DNA of 64,000 nucleotides, from positions 124,001 to 188,000 of the forward strand of contig CAVQER010000011.1 of assembly GCA_963711595.1 (NCBI GenBank). Direction: 5' to 3'. This document shows, one piece after another, positions 34,128-43,263 of the stretch. A program made the position numbers and the translations under genes. The stretch comes from JAUSIF01 sp963711595 (GTDB lineage: Bacteria; Pseudomonadota; Alphaproteobacteria; Rhizobiales; Xanthobacteraceae). A model generated the notes under the pieces. That model ran no database searches and had not been told where the DNA came from. It worked only from the letters and a program-made list of their open reading frames with translations. How positions within the stretch are numbered: position 1 is the first letter of the stretch; the number at the start of each line of letters is the position of its first letter.

Positions 34128-34604
34128 ATGGATGCACGCAAGCACGAACCGATTTCGCTCGAGGCGTTGCAAAGCCGTGTCGGGCAGGAAATCGGCATCT
34201 CAAGCTGGCACGAGGTGACGCAGGAGATGATCGACCGCTTTGCCGACGTTACCGGCGATCACCAGTTCATTCACGTTGATGCAAAGCGGGCAAAGGCAGA
34301 GACACCGTACGGCGGCACCATCGCGCACGGCTTTCTTACGCTGTCGCTGCTTCCCATGTTCCGACATGACGCGCTTCCGCCGCTTGCGAACCAAGCGATT
34401 GGCATCAATTACGGGCTCGATCGGGTGCGCTTTCTCGCTCCCGTGAAGACCGGCTCGCGCGTACGCGGGCGGTTCACGCTCAAAGACATCACGATGCGCT
34501 CTGAGAAAGAAGCGTTGTTCCGTTACGAAGTAACGATCGAGATCGAGGGCAACGGCAAGCCGGCTCTCGTCGCCGACTCGCTGGCGCTCGCCATTCTCAA
34601 ATAG
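34128..34604 (+). CDS. MaoC-family (R)-specific enoyl-CoA hydratase/dehydratase
   Basis: 158 residues with the hot-dog fold hydratase-2 motif TQEMIDRFADVTGDHQFIHVD (catalytic Asp and His), the GGTIAHGFLTLSLLP segment and NYGLDRVRFLAPV. It resembles NodN/PhaJ-type proteins that hydrate enoyl-CoA to (R)-3-hydroxyacyl-CoA. Placed directly after phaC on the same strand, which fits a role in PHA monomer supply. ATG 34128 (MDARKHEPISL) is the start; the frame is open 9 codons upstream. Confidence 0.88.
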   Translation: MDARKHEPISLEALQSRVGQEIGISSWHEVTQEMIDRFADVTGDHQFIHVDAKRAKAETPYGGTIAHGFLTLSLLPMFRHDALPPLANQAIGINYGLDRVRFLAPVKTGSRVRGRFTLKDITMRSEKEALFRYEVTIEIEGNGKPALVADSLALAILK

Positions 34605-34610
34605 CTGCGG

Positions 34611-35513
34611 TCAGAACCTCGCCTTGACCGGCTCGACCTTGGGCTGCGTGCGGATGCCGCGTTCCCACAGCATCACGAGCAGTTCCTCCTCCGACATCGG
34701 CTTGCCGAACAAATAGCCCTGGCCGATATCGCAACGAAGCTCCTGCAGGGTCTTCATCTCGATTGGCCGCTCAATACCGACACCGACCGCGGCGCTGCCG
34801 AAGTTGTGCGCGAGATCGATGATGTGCTTGCAGATATCCCGGCGGCACTGATCTGTGCCGCAGCCATTCACGAGCGACCGGCAGAGCTTCATTTCGGAGA
34901 ACTGAACGTCCTTTAGCTGTCCGATTGCCTCGAAGGTTCGATCAATTCTCTCGCTCCAAGCCTCACGGTCGATCAGCGTCGACTTGATCGACGCGCCGAA
35001 GTCGTCGACCGCGACGCTGAACCCGCAGCGCCGCAGTTGGCCCGAGATCTTCTTCATCTCGCCGATGCTATTCAGAACCTGCTCCTCCGACACGTCGAAT
35101 ACGAGGCCCATGCACTTACCGCCTCGCGGACGATGCTTTTGCACGATCTCGACGATCGGCAGACGGTTGAGTGCGGCGACGCTCACATTGATCGCGAGGC
35201 GGACATCAACTCCGATCTCGCAGAGATTGACGCTCGTCTGCAGCGCGCTAACGAGCGCCCGCTCGGTGAGCGTGACGATGTCTCGCGTCGGGGCCCCCTG
35301 CATCAATTCTGCGGTGGGCAGAATTTGGCCGTCGGCCCCACGGAAGCGCGCAAATGATTCGACGCCGACCAAACGCTTCCGCTGGAGATCGATTTTCGGC
35401 TGATACCAAAACTCGACCCGGTTTTCGCGCAGGGCTTCGCGCAGCCCAGGCATGGGCTGGACGGGGCGCTCGACGCCGTGAACGCTGCTCGCTTCGATTT
35501 CGCCGGTATTCAT
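34611..35513 (-). CDS. Degenerate EAL-domain protein
   Basis: 300 residues built on an EAL phosphodiesterase-like fold. Recognisable parts: WYQPKIDLQRKRLVGVESFARF (ESF where EAL is expected), LAINVSVAAL, VDDFGASIKS (DDFGxS rather than DDFGTG), MKLCRSLV and GQGYLFGKP. Several metal or catalytic positions differ: the acidic pair before the Lys and the AEGVE Glu region are changed (GVGIERPIE). It may therefore bind cyclic-di-GMP or a partner without hydrolysis. An N-terminal 30-residue leader has no motif. Start ATG 35513 fits better than 35543. Confidence 0.85.
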   Translation of the reverse strand: MNTGEIEASSVHGVERPVQPMPGLREALRENRVEFWYQPKIDLQRKRLVGVESFARFRGADGQILPTAELMQGAPTRDIVTLTERALVSALQTSVNLCEIGVDVRLAINVSVAALNRLPIVEIVQKHRPRGGKCMGLVFDVSEEQVLNSIGEMKKISGQLRRCGFSVAVDDFGASIKSTLIDREAWSERIDRTFEAIGQLKDVQFSEMKLCRSLVNGCGTDQCRRDICKHIIDLAHNFGSAAVGVGIERPIEMKTLQELRCDIGQGYLFGKPMSEEELLVMLWERGIRTQPKVEPVKARF

Positions 35514-35713
35514 TGGAGGGAGCCGTGCTTGCCGTGCCTTCACCTACGACAACTTCGATAATGCCGGCCGTCGAAGGTCGCTAAAATTTTCTCGATCGTA
35601 CTCATCTGCTGGTGGCAACGGCATCTGCGCGCCGAGGCAGGGTTTTCCGGCGACACCGGAAAGTGAAGAAGTTACTTCGAAGGCGGGAGTGCCTGCCGAC
35701 GCCGAGGCAGGAG

Positions 35714-36793
35714 TCAGGGAAACATCGCGATCTGATCGAGCGCGGTCGTCTCGGGGAAGCCGAGCATCAGGTTCATGTTCTGAACGGCCTGGCCGGACGC
35801 ACCTTTCACGAGATTGTCGAGCGTGGAGATCACGATCGCCCTCCCCGGGATGCGGTCAGCGATTATGCCGATCTGCACGTGGTTCGACCCGCGCGTGTGG
35901 CGCGACTGCGGCACCTCCCCAAGCGGTAACACCTGGACGAACGGCTCGGCCTTGTAGAAATCGGCGACGACGCGGTGCATTTGCTCGACGGTGGTCTTGC
36001 CCTCCGCGCGAACGTAGTGCGTCGCGTAGATTCCACGGTTCATAGGCGCAAGATGCGGGGTGAAGGTTGCCGTTACGGCGCGCTTGGCGGCGAGCGAAAA
36101 TTCCTGATCGAGCTCCGCCATGTGCCGATGATGCGCCACGCCATACGCGTGCAAGCCTTCCGACACTTCGGAGAACAGCATTGCCTCCTTAGCCGCGCGT
36201 CCGGCGCCAGTCATGCCGGTCTTTAAATCGATCACGATCTCGTCGGGATTGATCGCGCCCGCCTCGATCAACGGCACGACCGCTAGAATCGAGGTGGTCG
36301 TGAAGCAGCCGGGATTGGCGACGAGCCGCGCCGGCTTGATCTCGTCGCGATAAATTTCCACAAGACCGTACACGGCCTGCTTCTGCAGCTCGACGGCCTG
36401 GTGCGGGTGTCCGTACCACTTTTCATAGGCAGCCGGATCGCTGATGCGGAAGTCGGCCGACAGATCCACGACCTTCAAGTCGGGAGTCTTCTCGAACAGG
36501 TCCTTGATGACGACCTGGGTGGTGCCGTGCGGCAGCGCGCAGAAGACGAGGTCAACCGCCTCCGCGTCAAGCTCCTCGATTTTCACGAGCTTTGGAAGAT
36601 CGAAGCCAGCGAACTGGGGAAACACGGCCGCCATGGGCTGCCCCGCGCGGCGATCGGCGGTCAGTCCCTTGATCGCGATCTTCGGGTGCCGCAGCAAAAG
36701 ACGAACGAGCTCGGCGCCGGTGTAGCCGGACGCACCAAGCACGGCCACTTCCGCCTTGTTCGTGGCGCTGCGCGATTTCTTGGCCTCAGCCAT
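35714..36793 (-). CDS. argC: N-acetyl-gamma-glutamyl-phosphate reductase
   Basis: 359 residues. NADPH-dependent reduction of N-acetyl-glutamyl-phosphate to the semialdehyde in arginine synthesis. Nucleotide site VAVLGASGYTGAELVRLLLRHP, the DLSADFRISD motif, catalytic Cys in ANPGCFTTT and HLAPMNRGIYAT. ATG 36793 chosen (AEAKKSRSATNK leader); the open frame begins 9 codons earlier. A CCTGCC/GGCAGG hairpin follows the stop. Confidence 0.96.
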   Translation of the reverse strand: MAEAKKSRSATNKAEVAVLGASGYTGAELVRLLLRHPKIAIKGLTADRRAGQPMAAVFPQFAGFDLPKLVKIEELDAEAVDLVFCALPHGTTQVVIKDLFEKTPDLKVVDLSADFRISDPAAYEKWYGHPHQAVELQKQAVYGLVEIYRDEIKPARLVANPGCFTTTSILAVVPLIEAGAINPDEIVIDLKTGMTGAGRAAKEAMLFSEVSEGLHAYGVAHHRHMAELDQEFSLAAKRAVTATFTPHLAPMNRGIYATHYVRAEGKTTVEQMHRVVADFYKAEPFVQVLPLGEVPQSRHTRGSNHVQIGIIADRIPGRAIVISTLDNLVKGASGQAVQNMNLMLGFPETTALDQIAMFP

Positions 36794-36866
36794 TGCGGCC
36801 TCCTGCGGCGGCGGACGCATACAGCATTCGCTGCCGCCACGGAAGATGTACCTGGCGGAGTCGGGT

Positions 36867-37820
36867 TCAGCGCCTCTTTTGCCGTTTCTCGGCGACGAGC
36901 CCGATCATGGTCATCCCCATCGTAGCACCAGCCAGCGCGGTGATGTCGGCATGGTCATACGGTGGCGAGACCTCCATCACGTCAAAGCCCACAAAATCGA
37001 TCGGGGAAAGCGAGCGCAGCAATGCCATTGCCTCGCGTGAGGTGAGCCCGCCGGCGACCGGAGTTCCCGTCCCGGGAGCGAACGCGGGGTCGAGCACGTC
37101 GATGTCGAATGTGAGGTAGGCGGGCCCCTTGCCGACCCGTTTCAAAACGCGATCGGCGAGCTCAGTGACTCCCAGCATCTGCATCTCGTGGCCCCAGATG
37201 ATTTCGACACCGTGATCGGAGGGCGCGTGCGTGCGAACGCCGATCTGGATCGATCTTCGGGGATCGATCAGCTTGTCGGCGACCGCTCGCGCGACAAACG
37301 ACCCGTGATCGATGCGTCCAGGGTCCGGATTCCATGTGTCCTGATGGGCGTCGAACTGCACAAGGGCGAGCGGCCCATGCTGGCCTGCATGAACCTTGAG
37401 CAACGAGTAGGTCGCCGAGTGGTCGCCTCCGAGCGTGAGCAGCAACGGTCCAACGCCGATAATCGATGCCGCCAGCTGCTCGATCGCGTTCGGCACGAGA
37501 TCGACGCGTCCATGGTCGATGCCGCAGTCACCCCAATCGACCACGGCGAGCCGCTCGAACGGATCGAAGCCAAACGGGTACTGCGGGTCTCCGTCGAGGA
37601 TCGCCGACGCGCGGCGAATAGCCTGCGGGCCGAAGCGTGCGCCCGGCCGGTTCGATGTGGCGGAATCGAACGGGATACCCCATACGACGACATCGATGCC
37701 GTTAAGGTCACGCGTATAGCGGCGGCGCATGAACGAGAGCGCGCCGGAATAAGTCGGCTCTTGCGCCCCGCCAAAGATGCTGTCCCCGGCGAAGGCATTG
37801 TCGGTCGGGCGGGTGGACAT
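36867..37820 (-). CDS. speB: Agmatinase-family ureohydrolase
   Basis: 317 residues of the arginase/agmatinase fold, with the manganese-binding motifs GGDHS, FDAHQD and TFDIDVLDPAFAPGTGTP. Agmatinases release urea from agmatine; guanidinobutyrase or proclavaminate-type specificity is possible within the family. The N-terminal GGAQEPTYSGALSFMRR and IPFDSATSNRPGARFGP are typical of the SpeB group in this order. It lies near argC but is a separate unit. Confidence 0.9.
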   Translation of the reverse strand: MSTRPTDNAFAGDSIFGGAQEPTYSGALSFMRRRYTRDLNGIDVVVWGIPFDSATSNRPGARFGPQAIRRASAILDGDPQYPFGFDPFERLAVVDWGDCGIDHGRVDLVPNAIEQLAASIIGVGPLLLTLGGDHSATYSLLKVHAGQHGPLALVQFDAHQDTWNPDPGRIDHGSFVARAVADKLIDPRRSIQIGVRTHAPSDHGVEIIWGHEMQMLGVTELADRVLKRVGKGPAYLTFDIDVLDPAFAPGTGTPVAGGLTSREAMALLRSLSPIDFVGFDVMEVSPPYDHADITALAGATMGMTMIGLVAEKRQKRR

Positions 37821-37923
37821 CGCGAACCTCTAACGTCGTTCTATCAGACTGGCCACGCGATTGCTGGGCGCAGCGACCCGCGATAAGCTACCCGCGAATT
37901 CTCAGCCACACGGAGCCGCGACC

Positions 37924-38223
37924 ATGGCCGCTGACGGCACCTGGAATATCGCAATCGAGACGCCGATGGGCACACGTAACACCACACTCGTACTTAAGAC
38001 CGATGGCGGCTCCCTGACGGGCACGCAGTCGGAGGGATCCAATTCGACCGAAATCGCCGACGGCAAAGCCAGCGGCGATCAGCTCTCCTGGAAGGTGTCG
38101 ATCACGAACCCGATGCCGATGGACCTCGACTTCACGGCCGAGGTCAGCGGCGACAAGATCTCGGGGCAAGCGGCGACAGCCATGTTCGGGAGCTTCCCGT
38201 TCAGCGGGACGCGGGCGGCCTGA
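37924..38223 (+). CDS. Conserved small cytoplasmic protein of unknown function
   Basis: 99 residues from ATG 37924: a short beta-rich chain (GTWNIAIETPMGTRNTTLVL, GGSLTGTQSEGS, ISGQAATAMFGSFPFSGTRA). No signal peptide or membrane helix. It resembles small uncharacterised proteins of alphaproteobacteria. The frame is open upstream to 37861. It ends 155 bp before parE; a 20-base palindrome (CGCCGGGCCCGGGCCCGGCG) lies between. Confidence 0.7.
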   Translation: MAADGTWNIAIETPMGTRNTTLVLKTDGGSLTGTQSEGSNSTEIADGKASGDQLSWKVSITNPMPMDLDFTAEVSGDKISGQAATAMFGSFPFSGTRAA

Positions 38224-38378
38224 CGCCACCACATAAGCGCAATCGCGAGCATTTTCGCCGGGCCCGGGCCCGGCGATCTCGCTTCAAGAGAACCCGCCGC
38301 GGGCGATTCAGATCGGACTCGCGCCGTGGCATGATCGCCGCTTACTGATTCGAAACCGAAGCAACCGCAGAACAACGC

Positions 38379-40487
38379 ATGTCCCCTCGCCGCTACGCTG
38401 CCAAGAACTCGAAGAAGGCCGAGAAGAAATCCAGGGCGCCCGCTCGCCCGGATGGCAAAGGAAAGGCTGCCAAGGGCAAGCCGAACAAAGGCCAATCGGA
38501 CTTGTTCGAAGAGGCCGCCAGAACGAAGGGCAAGGGCTCCAGGGCGGCGAAGCCGCGGCGCGGCGAATACAGCGCGGAACACATCGAAGTCCTTGAAGGC
38601 CTGGAGCCGGTTCGTCGCCGCCCCGGCATGTATGTCGGGGGCACCGACGAGCGCGCCCTGCACCACCTCTTCGCTGAGGTGATCGACAACGCGATGGACG
38701 AAGCGATAGCGGGCCATGCGAGCTTCATCGAAGTGGACATGGAGGCGGACGGCTTCATCACGGTGACCGACAACGGTCGCGGAATTCCGGTCGAAGCGCA
38801 TCCGAAATTCAAGAAGAAGTCCGCGCTGGAAGTGATCATGACGACGCTGCACGCGGGCGGCAAATTCCATCATGAGGTTTACGAGACATCCGGCGGCCTG
38901 CACGGCGTCGGTGTTTCGGTCGCGAATGCCTTGTCCGAATTGCTCGAAGTCGAAGTCGCGCGGGGCGGCGAAGTTCACAAACAGAGCTATAAGCGCGGCG
39001 TCCCCACAGGGCCGGTGAAACTCGTCCAGAAGAACGTGAAGCGCCGCGGCACGCGCGTGCGGCTCCGCCCTGACCCGCAAATCTTCGGCGAGGGTGCCGC
39101 GTTCAAGGCCGCTCGCGTATTCCGGATGGCGAAAGCGAAGGCCTATCTGTTCGGCGGTGTCGAGATTCGCTGGACCTGCGACAAGTCCTTGCTCAAGGGC
39201 CTCAGCGACGTACCCGAAAAAGAGACCTTCCATTTCGAGAATGGTCTGCGCGACTACCTCACGCAAGAGATAGAGGGAAAGACGCTCGTGCACGCCGACC
39301 TCTTCACGGGTTCCGCCGAAAGGAAGGGGCTTGGCAAGACGGAATGGGCGATCGCGTGGATCGCCGACGACGACGGCTTCCTCAACTCCTACTGCAACAC
39401 GATCCCGACCCAAGAGGGCGGCACACACGAGTCGGGACTGCGCACGGCGCTGGTACGCGGGCTAAAGGCGCATGCCGATCGCGTCGGCAACAAGCGCGCA
39501 AGCGTCATCACGGCGGATGACGCGGTGATCGGCGGGGCCGCGATGCTCTCGGTGTTCATCCGCGACCCGGAATTCCAGGGACAAACCAAGGATCGGCTGG
39601 CCAACGCAGAGGCCGCCCGGCTCGTGGAGTCCACCGTCGGCGACGCCTTCGAGCATTGGCTCGCCGGCAATCCGCTGCAGGCAAACCGGCTGGTCGACTG
39701 GGTCACGGAGCGTGCCGAGGAGCGCATACGGAGGCGGCAAGAAAAGGACATCGCGCGCAAATCATCGGTGCGGAAGCTTCGCCTGCCCGGCAAGCTTGCC
39801 GACTGCTCGAACGGCTCTGCAGCGGGGTCGGAAATCTTCATCGTCGAAGGTGACTCGGCCGGGGGTTCTGCGAAGCAGGCGCGCGACCGGCAGACCCAGG
39901 CGGTGCTCCCGCTGCGTGGCAAGATCCTCAACGTGGCGAGTGCTGGTCGCGACAAGGTCACTTCCAACCAGCAGCTCGCCGACCTCATGCTCGCGCTCGG
40001 CTGCGGGACAGGAGCCCATTATCGCGATGAGGCATTGCGCTACGACAAGGTGATCGTGATGACCGATGCCGATGTGGACGGCGCGCACATTGCGTCGTTG
40101 CTCATCACGTTTTTCTATCGCGAAACCCCGAAGTTGATCGAAAACAAGCACCTCTACTTGGCGGTGCCGCCGCTTTATCGGCTGACCTATGGCGGTACGA
40201 CCGTGTACGCTCGCGACGACAAGCACAAGGAAGAGCTGCTGAAGACCGTCTTCAAAGGAAAGAAGAACATCGACATCGGCCGCTTCAAGGGCCTCGGCGA
40301 AATGCTGCCGTCCCAACTCAAGGACACGATGCATCCGAAGACGCGCGCGCTTTTGCGGGTGACCGTGAAGGACGCTCAAAAAGCCGCGACTACGAAAGCA
40401 GTCGACCGGCTCATGGGCAACAAGCCGGAGGCGAGGTTTCAGTTCATTACTGAAAATGCGGAATTCGCGAAAGAACTCGATATCTAG
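38379..40487 (+). CDS. parE: DNA topoisomerase IV subunit B
   Basis: 702 residues. ATP-driven type IIA topoisomerase subunit that, with ParC, unlinks daughter chromosomes. The first about 65 residues are a Lys/Arg/Ala-rich linker, unusually long. Core motifs are YIEVDME...TDNGRGIPV, the GHKL ATP site GGLHGVGVSVANALSE, TOPRIM EGDSAGGSAKQARDRQTQ and ADVDGAHIASLL. Length fits alphaproteobacterial ParE with an N-terminal tail. Confidence 0.96.
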   Translation: MSPRRYAAKNSKKAEKKSRAPARPDGKGKAAKGKPNKGQSDLFEEAARTKGKGSRAAKPRRGEYSAEHIEVLEGLEPVRRRPGMYVGGTDERALHHLFAEVIDNAMDEAIAGHASFIEVDMEADGFITVTDNGRGIPVEAHPKFKKKSALEVIMTTLHAGGKFHHEVYETSGGLHGVGVSVANALSELLEVEVARGGEVHKQSYKRGVPTGPVKLVQKNVKRRGTRVRLRPDPQIFGEGAAFKAARVFRMAKAKAYLFGGVEIRWTCDKSLLKGLSDVPEKETFHFENGLRDYLTQEIEGKTLVHADLFTGSAERKGLGKTEWAIAWIADDDGFLNSYCNTIPTQEGGTHESGLRTALVRGLKAHADRVGNKRASVITADDAVIGGAAMLSVFIRDPEFQGQTKDRLANAEAARLVESTVGDAFEHWLAGNPLQANRLVDWVTERAEERIRRRQEKDIARKSSVRKLRLPGKLADCSNGSAAGSEIFIVEGDSAGGSAKQARDRQTQAVLPLRGKILNVASAGRDKVTSNQQLADLMLALGCGTGAHYRDEALRYDKVIVMTDADVDGAHIASLLITFFYRETPKLIENKHLYLAVPPLYRLTYGGTTVYARDDKHKEELLKTVFKGKKNIDIGRFKGLGEMLPSQLKDTMHPKTRALLRVTVKDAQKAATTKAVDRLMGNKPEARFQFITENAEFAKELDI

Positions 40488-40499
40488 CGAACGCGTCCG

Positions 40500-41426
40500 C
40501 TAGCGGTCGCCGCCCCGAACGATTCCGGTGCCCTTTCCATTGTTGGCAAGCGAAACGTTGTATGCGCTGACGCGGTTGCGGCCGGCTGCTTTTGCCTGAT
40601 AAAGAGCCAGGTCCGCGCGCCGCAGCAGGTCGTCGATCGTGTCGCCGTACTCCCACTCATCCACGCCGAAGCTGCAAGAGAACTTGATCGCGTGGCCGTG
40701 CGCCTTCATCTCGAGCGCAGCGATCCTCGAACAAAGGCGCTCGGCAAATGAGAGCGCATCCGGCAGCGAGTGATCGCGCAGCAGGAGCGCGAATTCCTCG
40801 CCGCCAAGCCTGCCCGCGATTTCGTCTAGTCCCGCGGTTGCCGCCGAAACCTCACGGATCACGAGATCGCCGACGCCGTGGCCGTAGTTGTCGTTGATGC
40901 GCTTAAAGTGGTCGATATCAAGCATAACCGCCGCAAGCCGGCTTCCGGCAGACGCGTTCGCGCAGATACCCTCGGCGCGGTCGAAGAAAGCACGCCGATT
41001 GAGCAGACCGGTCAGCGGATCGGTCGTCGCCATGCGCGCGAGATCGCGCTGCATCGATCCGAACCGTTCGGCCGCGCGCAGGCGCGCGTAAAGTTCCTCG
41101 GTGGCCGGGGGCTTGCCGATATAGTCGTCGGCACCGCCTTCCAGCGCCTTGATGAGCTTGGTCTGCTCTCGGTTCGAGGACATTACCATGATGTAGATGG
41201 GCCGATGGCTGCTCGCGAGCGTGCGCGCCTGACGACAAAGCTCGATCCCGGAAATGTTCGGGAGCTCGACGCTCGTGATCAGTGCCTCGATTTCCTGGTT
41301 CGAACGCAAACAGTCGAGCGCCTCGCGGCCGTCCGTGAACGCATGCGCGCGATGGCCGGCCGTCTCCAGGAGCTGGCCGACGATTTTCAGGACAGTTCTG
41401 CTCGGGTCGACGACAATCGTCTGCAT
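40500..41426 (-). CDS. Response-regulator-like diguanylate cyclase with no phospho-acceptor Asp
   Basis: 308 residues: REC-like domain (about 1-125) and GGDEF domain (about 150-300). The cyclase site GGEEF and VMLDIDHFKRINDNYGH are intact. In the REC domain, the conserved strand-3 Asp (normally TDVEMP) is Ser in TSVELPNISG, so classical phosphorylation is unlikely, although KPPATEELYARL at the end is well kept. No RxxD inhibitory site is seen before GGEEF. It makes cyclic-di-GMP, with activation by an unknown cue. Start ATG 41426; the frame is open 14 codons upstream. It lies convergent to parE. Confidence 0.9.
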   Translation of the reverse strand: MQTIVVDPSRTVLKIVGQLLETAGHRAHAFTDGREALDCLRSNQEIEALITSVELPNISGIELCRQARTLASSHRPIYIMVMSSNREQTKLIKALEGGADDYIGKPPATEELYARLRAAERFGSMQRDLARMATTDPLTGLLNRRAFFDRAEGICANASAGSRLAAVMLDIDHFKRINDNYGHGVGDLVIREVSAATAGLDEIAGRLGGEEFALLLRDHSLPDALSFAERLCSRIAALEMKAHGHAIKFSCSFGVDEWEYGDTIDDLLRRADLALYQAKAAGRNRVSAYNVSLANNGKGTGIVRGGDR

Positions 41427-41540
41427 GGGGCGCGGCCGGAGCTGTTGCCGTGCCTTACTAAAGAGCAATCAATTACGAATTCTTAAGGGTCATGATGCTC
41501 CGGCAATCCAAGGATAAATGCACCAGTCGAAGGGCGTATC

Positions 41541-41963
41541 TCAGCGGCGAAGACGAGGTCGTCTCCGCCGTTCTCGGCACTTCTCGCATTTGCACCTCTT
41601 CGGCCGAATGAACGCGTCGAAGTGATCGCGCCCGTAGTCGTAGGCGATTTCCTCGCCCGCTTGGATGTTCCGCCGCGCGCGAATCTTGACGCTGTGGCCA
41701 ACGAAGTACACCTCGGCGTTCGGCCGGCAGGAATGATTAATATATCGCGCGACGTTGCGCCGGCTGGCGCCGTCGATGCTCCAGAAGCTGTTCAACTCGA
41801 ACAGATACCGGTTGTCGATCTCGTCGGCCTCGTCGTTGGAGACCCGACGGCCGGTGTAGTGCACGATGAATGCGCCCTTCTTGATCGGCGCCGTGGCGAA
41901 CAGGCCAAGCCCGGCGCGAGAGCGAGCAATGCGAAACGGACGATCCGATTTTGATCTCGTCAT
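41541..41963 (-). CDS. Bacterial SET-domain methyltransferase
   Basis: 140 residues with RSRAGLGLFATAPIKKGAFIVHYTG, the catalytic-core motif RYINHSCRPNAEVY (N-H-S-C), and GEEIAYDYGRDHFDAF, then a Cys-containing post-SET tail (KRCKCEKC) and a basic C-terminus RERRRRPRLRR. SET proteins methylate lysine residues using SAM; in bacteria they are often acquired from eukaryotes or act on ribosomal and nucleoid proteins. Start 41963; the upstream frame to 42035 overlaps other sequence. Target unknown. Confidence 0.88.
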   Translation of the reverse strand: MTRSKSDRPFRIARSRAGLGLFATAPIKKGAFIVHYTGRRVSNDEADEIDNRYLFELNSFWSIDGASRRNVARYINHSCRPNAEVYFVGHSVKIRARRNIQAGEEIAYDYGRDHFDAFIRPKRCKCEKCRERRRRPRLRR

Positions 41964-42075
41964 CGCAGACAAACGCACGACACAGGACAACGATCCGAGA
42001 AGTTCATCATACTTGCGGCCCCGTTCGCGTGGCACGAACGGGGCCGCAATTCAGCGACGTGCACACCCGCGGCGG

Positions 42076-42296
42076 CTACATCTTCTTTAGCGCCGCTTCG
42101 ACCTTCTTCCTCGAATTGCCCACGTTGCGGATCGTCTTTTTGACCACCTTTCCGGTCACGCCGTACCGGCGCGCCAGTCGGCGCACTTCGTGCGGCTGCA
42201 GCGACGCCAGCCTCGGTCGGTGCGGCGCGAAGTGCGGCTACGTCTTTTCGGGCTGCGTCGCTTCTTGGCGGCGCGCCTCTTCCTTCTAACGGCCAT
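42076..42296 (-). pseudogene. DUF3606-like small basic protein, frameshifted
   Basis: ATG 42296 with GGAGG upstream reads MAVRRKRRAAKKRRSPKRRS, strongly basic, then hits a stop in frame. The expected rest (LQPHEVRRLARRYGVTGKVV, then VGNSRKKVEAALKKM) is in another frame, with stop 42076. Total 221 bases is one short of an even number of codons, so one base appears missing around 42200-42220. Such small proteins of Hyphomicrobiales have a Lys/Arg start and an EVR.LA.rYGV core. Confidence 0.7.
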
Positions 42297-42401
42297 CTGA
42301 ATTCCTCCGATGGCAAATTGGTATCGCTCGAACTACGCGCACTTTCACTTACCAAGTACGCGCGGCCAGGCTCGTACATACGTGCCGCGTTCTGGTGCGC
42401 G

Positions 42402-42671
42402 CTAACGGCGCGCGCGGTAAACGTAGTGATACTGGTTCCAGCCACCACGCACAAACGTGCAATCGAATTCCTTGCGGATTTGGTCGTCGTAGCACTTCCA
42501 ATTGCTGCGCTCGATTCCGGTAGGAAACGCCGTATGTGGCGGCTGAAAGACGCCGTGCATGTACATGTACTCATAGCGGGTCCGGTCCGGATGCTCGGGG
42601 CCCCAGCACGCGCCCAAGAGCGGTCCAGCCGCTGCGATCAATAGCGCTGCGCGAATCACTGCAACGCGCAT
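42402..42671 (-). CDS. Small lipoprotein
   Basis: 89 residues: a signal peptide ending in the lipobox LLGAC at about 18-22, then a mature Tyr/Trp-rich part (RYEYMYMHGVFQPP, IERSNWKCYDDQIR, GGWNQYHYVYRARR). Two further cysteines (KCYDD and FDCTF) may bridge. Exported and lipid-anchored by prediction. Start ATG 42671 (MRVAVIRAALL). Function unknown. Confidence 0.75.
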   Translation of the reverse strand: MRVAVIRAALLIAAAGPLLGACWGPEHPDRTRYEYMYMHGVFQPPHTAFPTGIERSNWKCYDDQIRKEFDCTFVRGGWNQYHYVYRARR

Positions 42672-42945
42672 ACCGTCCTCCGTCCTAGGTACGAAGACGT
42701 TCGTGACGGTCGAATCATCCGCTTCCCGCCATCATAACCAATGCGCGCGTCAGGGGACGTCGTCCAGGTGTCAATCGGCGTGGCTTGGAACCCGGGGCGC
42801 GCAAATTCTGTTCTCGCTCGCGTGGCAATTTTTTGATCCACATTGACCGATACTTCCAGTGCTACCAATCGTATCCCTGCGAGATCGAAAGGTTCCTGTT
42901 GATTTGACCGGGCGCAAAAGTCCGACGCGTAGCGAATAATCTATA

Positions 42946-43263
42946 GTGGCCGCCACGTTACGGGATGGTTTGGTGGGCGCGGAACGACGCAGGACATCGC
43001 GTAGAAATTTCATTCGCCCGGCCGGGTTGTTTCATCCGGATGGCAAGCGCATCTGTGGATGCGTGACGCGCGATATTTCGGCGACTGGAGCACGATTGAA
43101 GGTCGACCGCGCCCAGTCGGCGGCGATCGACGAGATCCCCAGCGAATTCATTCTCACGATCTCGGAGAGCGGAAACGTGTTTCGCCGCTGCCGGCTTGTA
43201 TGGCGACGAAATGACGAGCTCGGGGTGCATTTTGCCGGCACCGGCGTGGTTCCGGTCACGTAG
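42946..43263 (+). CDS. PilZ-domain protein
   Basis: 105 residues. The cyclic-di-GMP-binding signatures RRxxxR (RRRTSRRNF, about 15-23) and DxSxxGA (CVTRDISATGARLKV, about 39-53) are present, with the closing strands FRRCRLVWRRNDELGVHF. A stand-alone receptor that probably changes motility or envelope functions when cyclic-di-GMP rises. The start is a GTG at 42946. Two cyclase genes and an EAL-like gene are within 12 kb. Confidence 0.85.
   Translation: MAATLRDGLVGAERRRTSRRNFIRPAGLFHPDGKRICGCVTRDISATGARLKVDRAQSAAIDEIPSEFILTISESGNVFRRCRLVWRRNDELGVHFAGTGVVPVT

Noticed and set aside
38256..38275. A 20-base perfect GC palindrome as a terminator
   Set aside because: No T-tract follows on either strand, so it is not a standard intrinsic terminator; it may still be structural.
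38079..39428. A 449-residue minus-strand frame opposite parE
   Set aside because: Antisense shadow with no domain; parE motifs are unambiguous on the plus strand.
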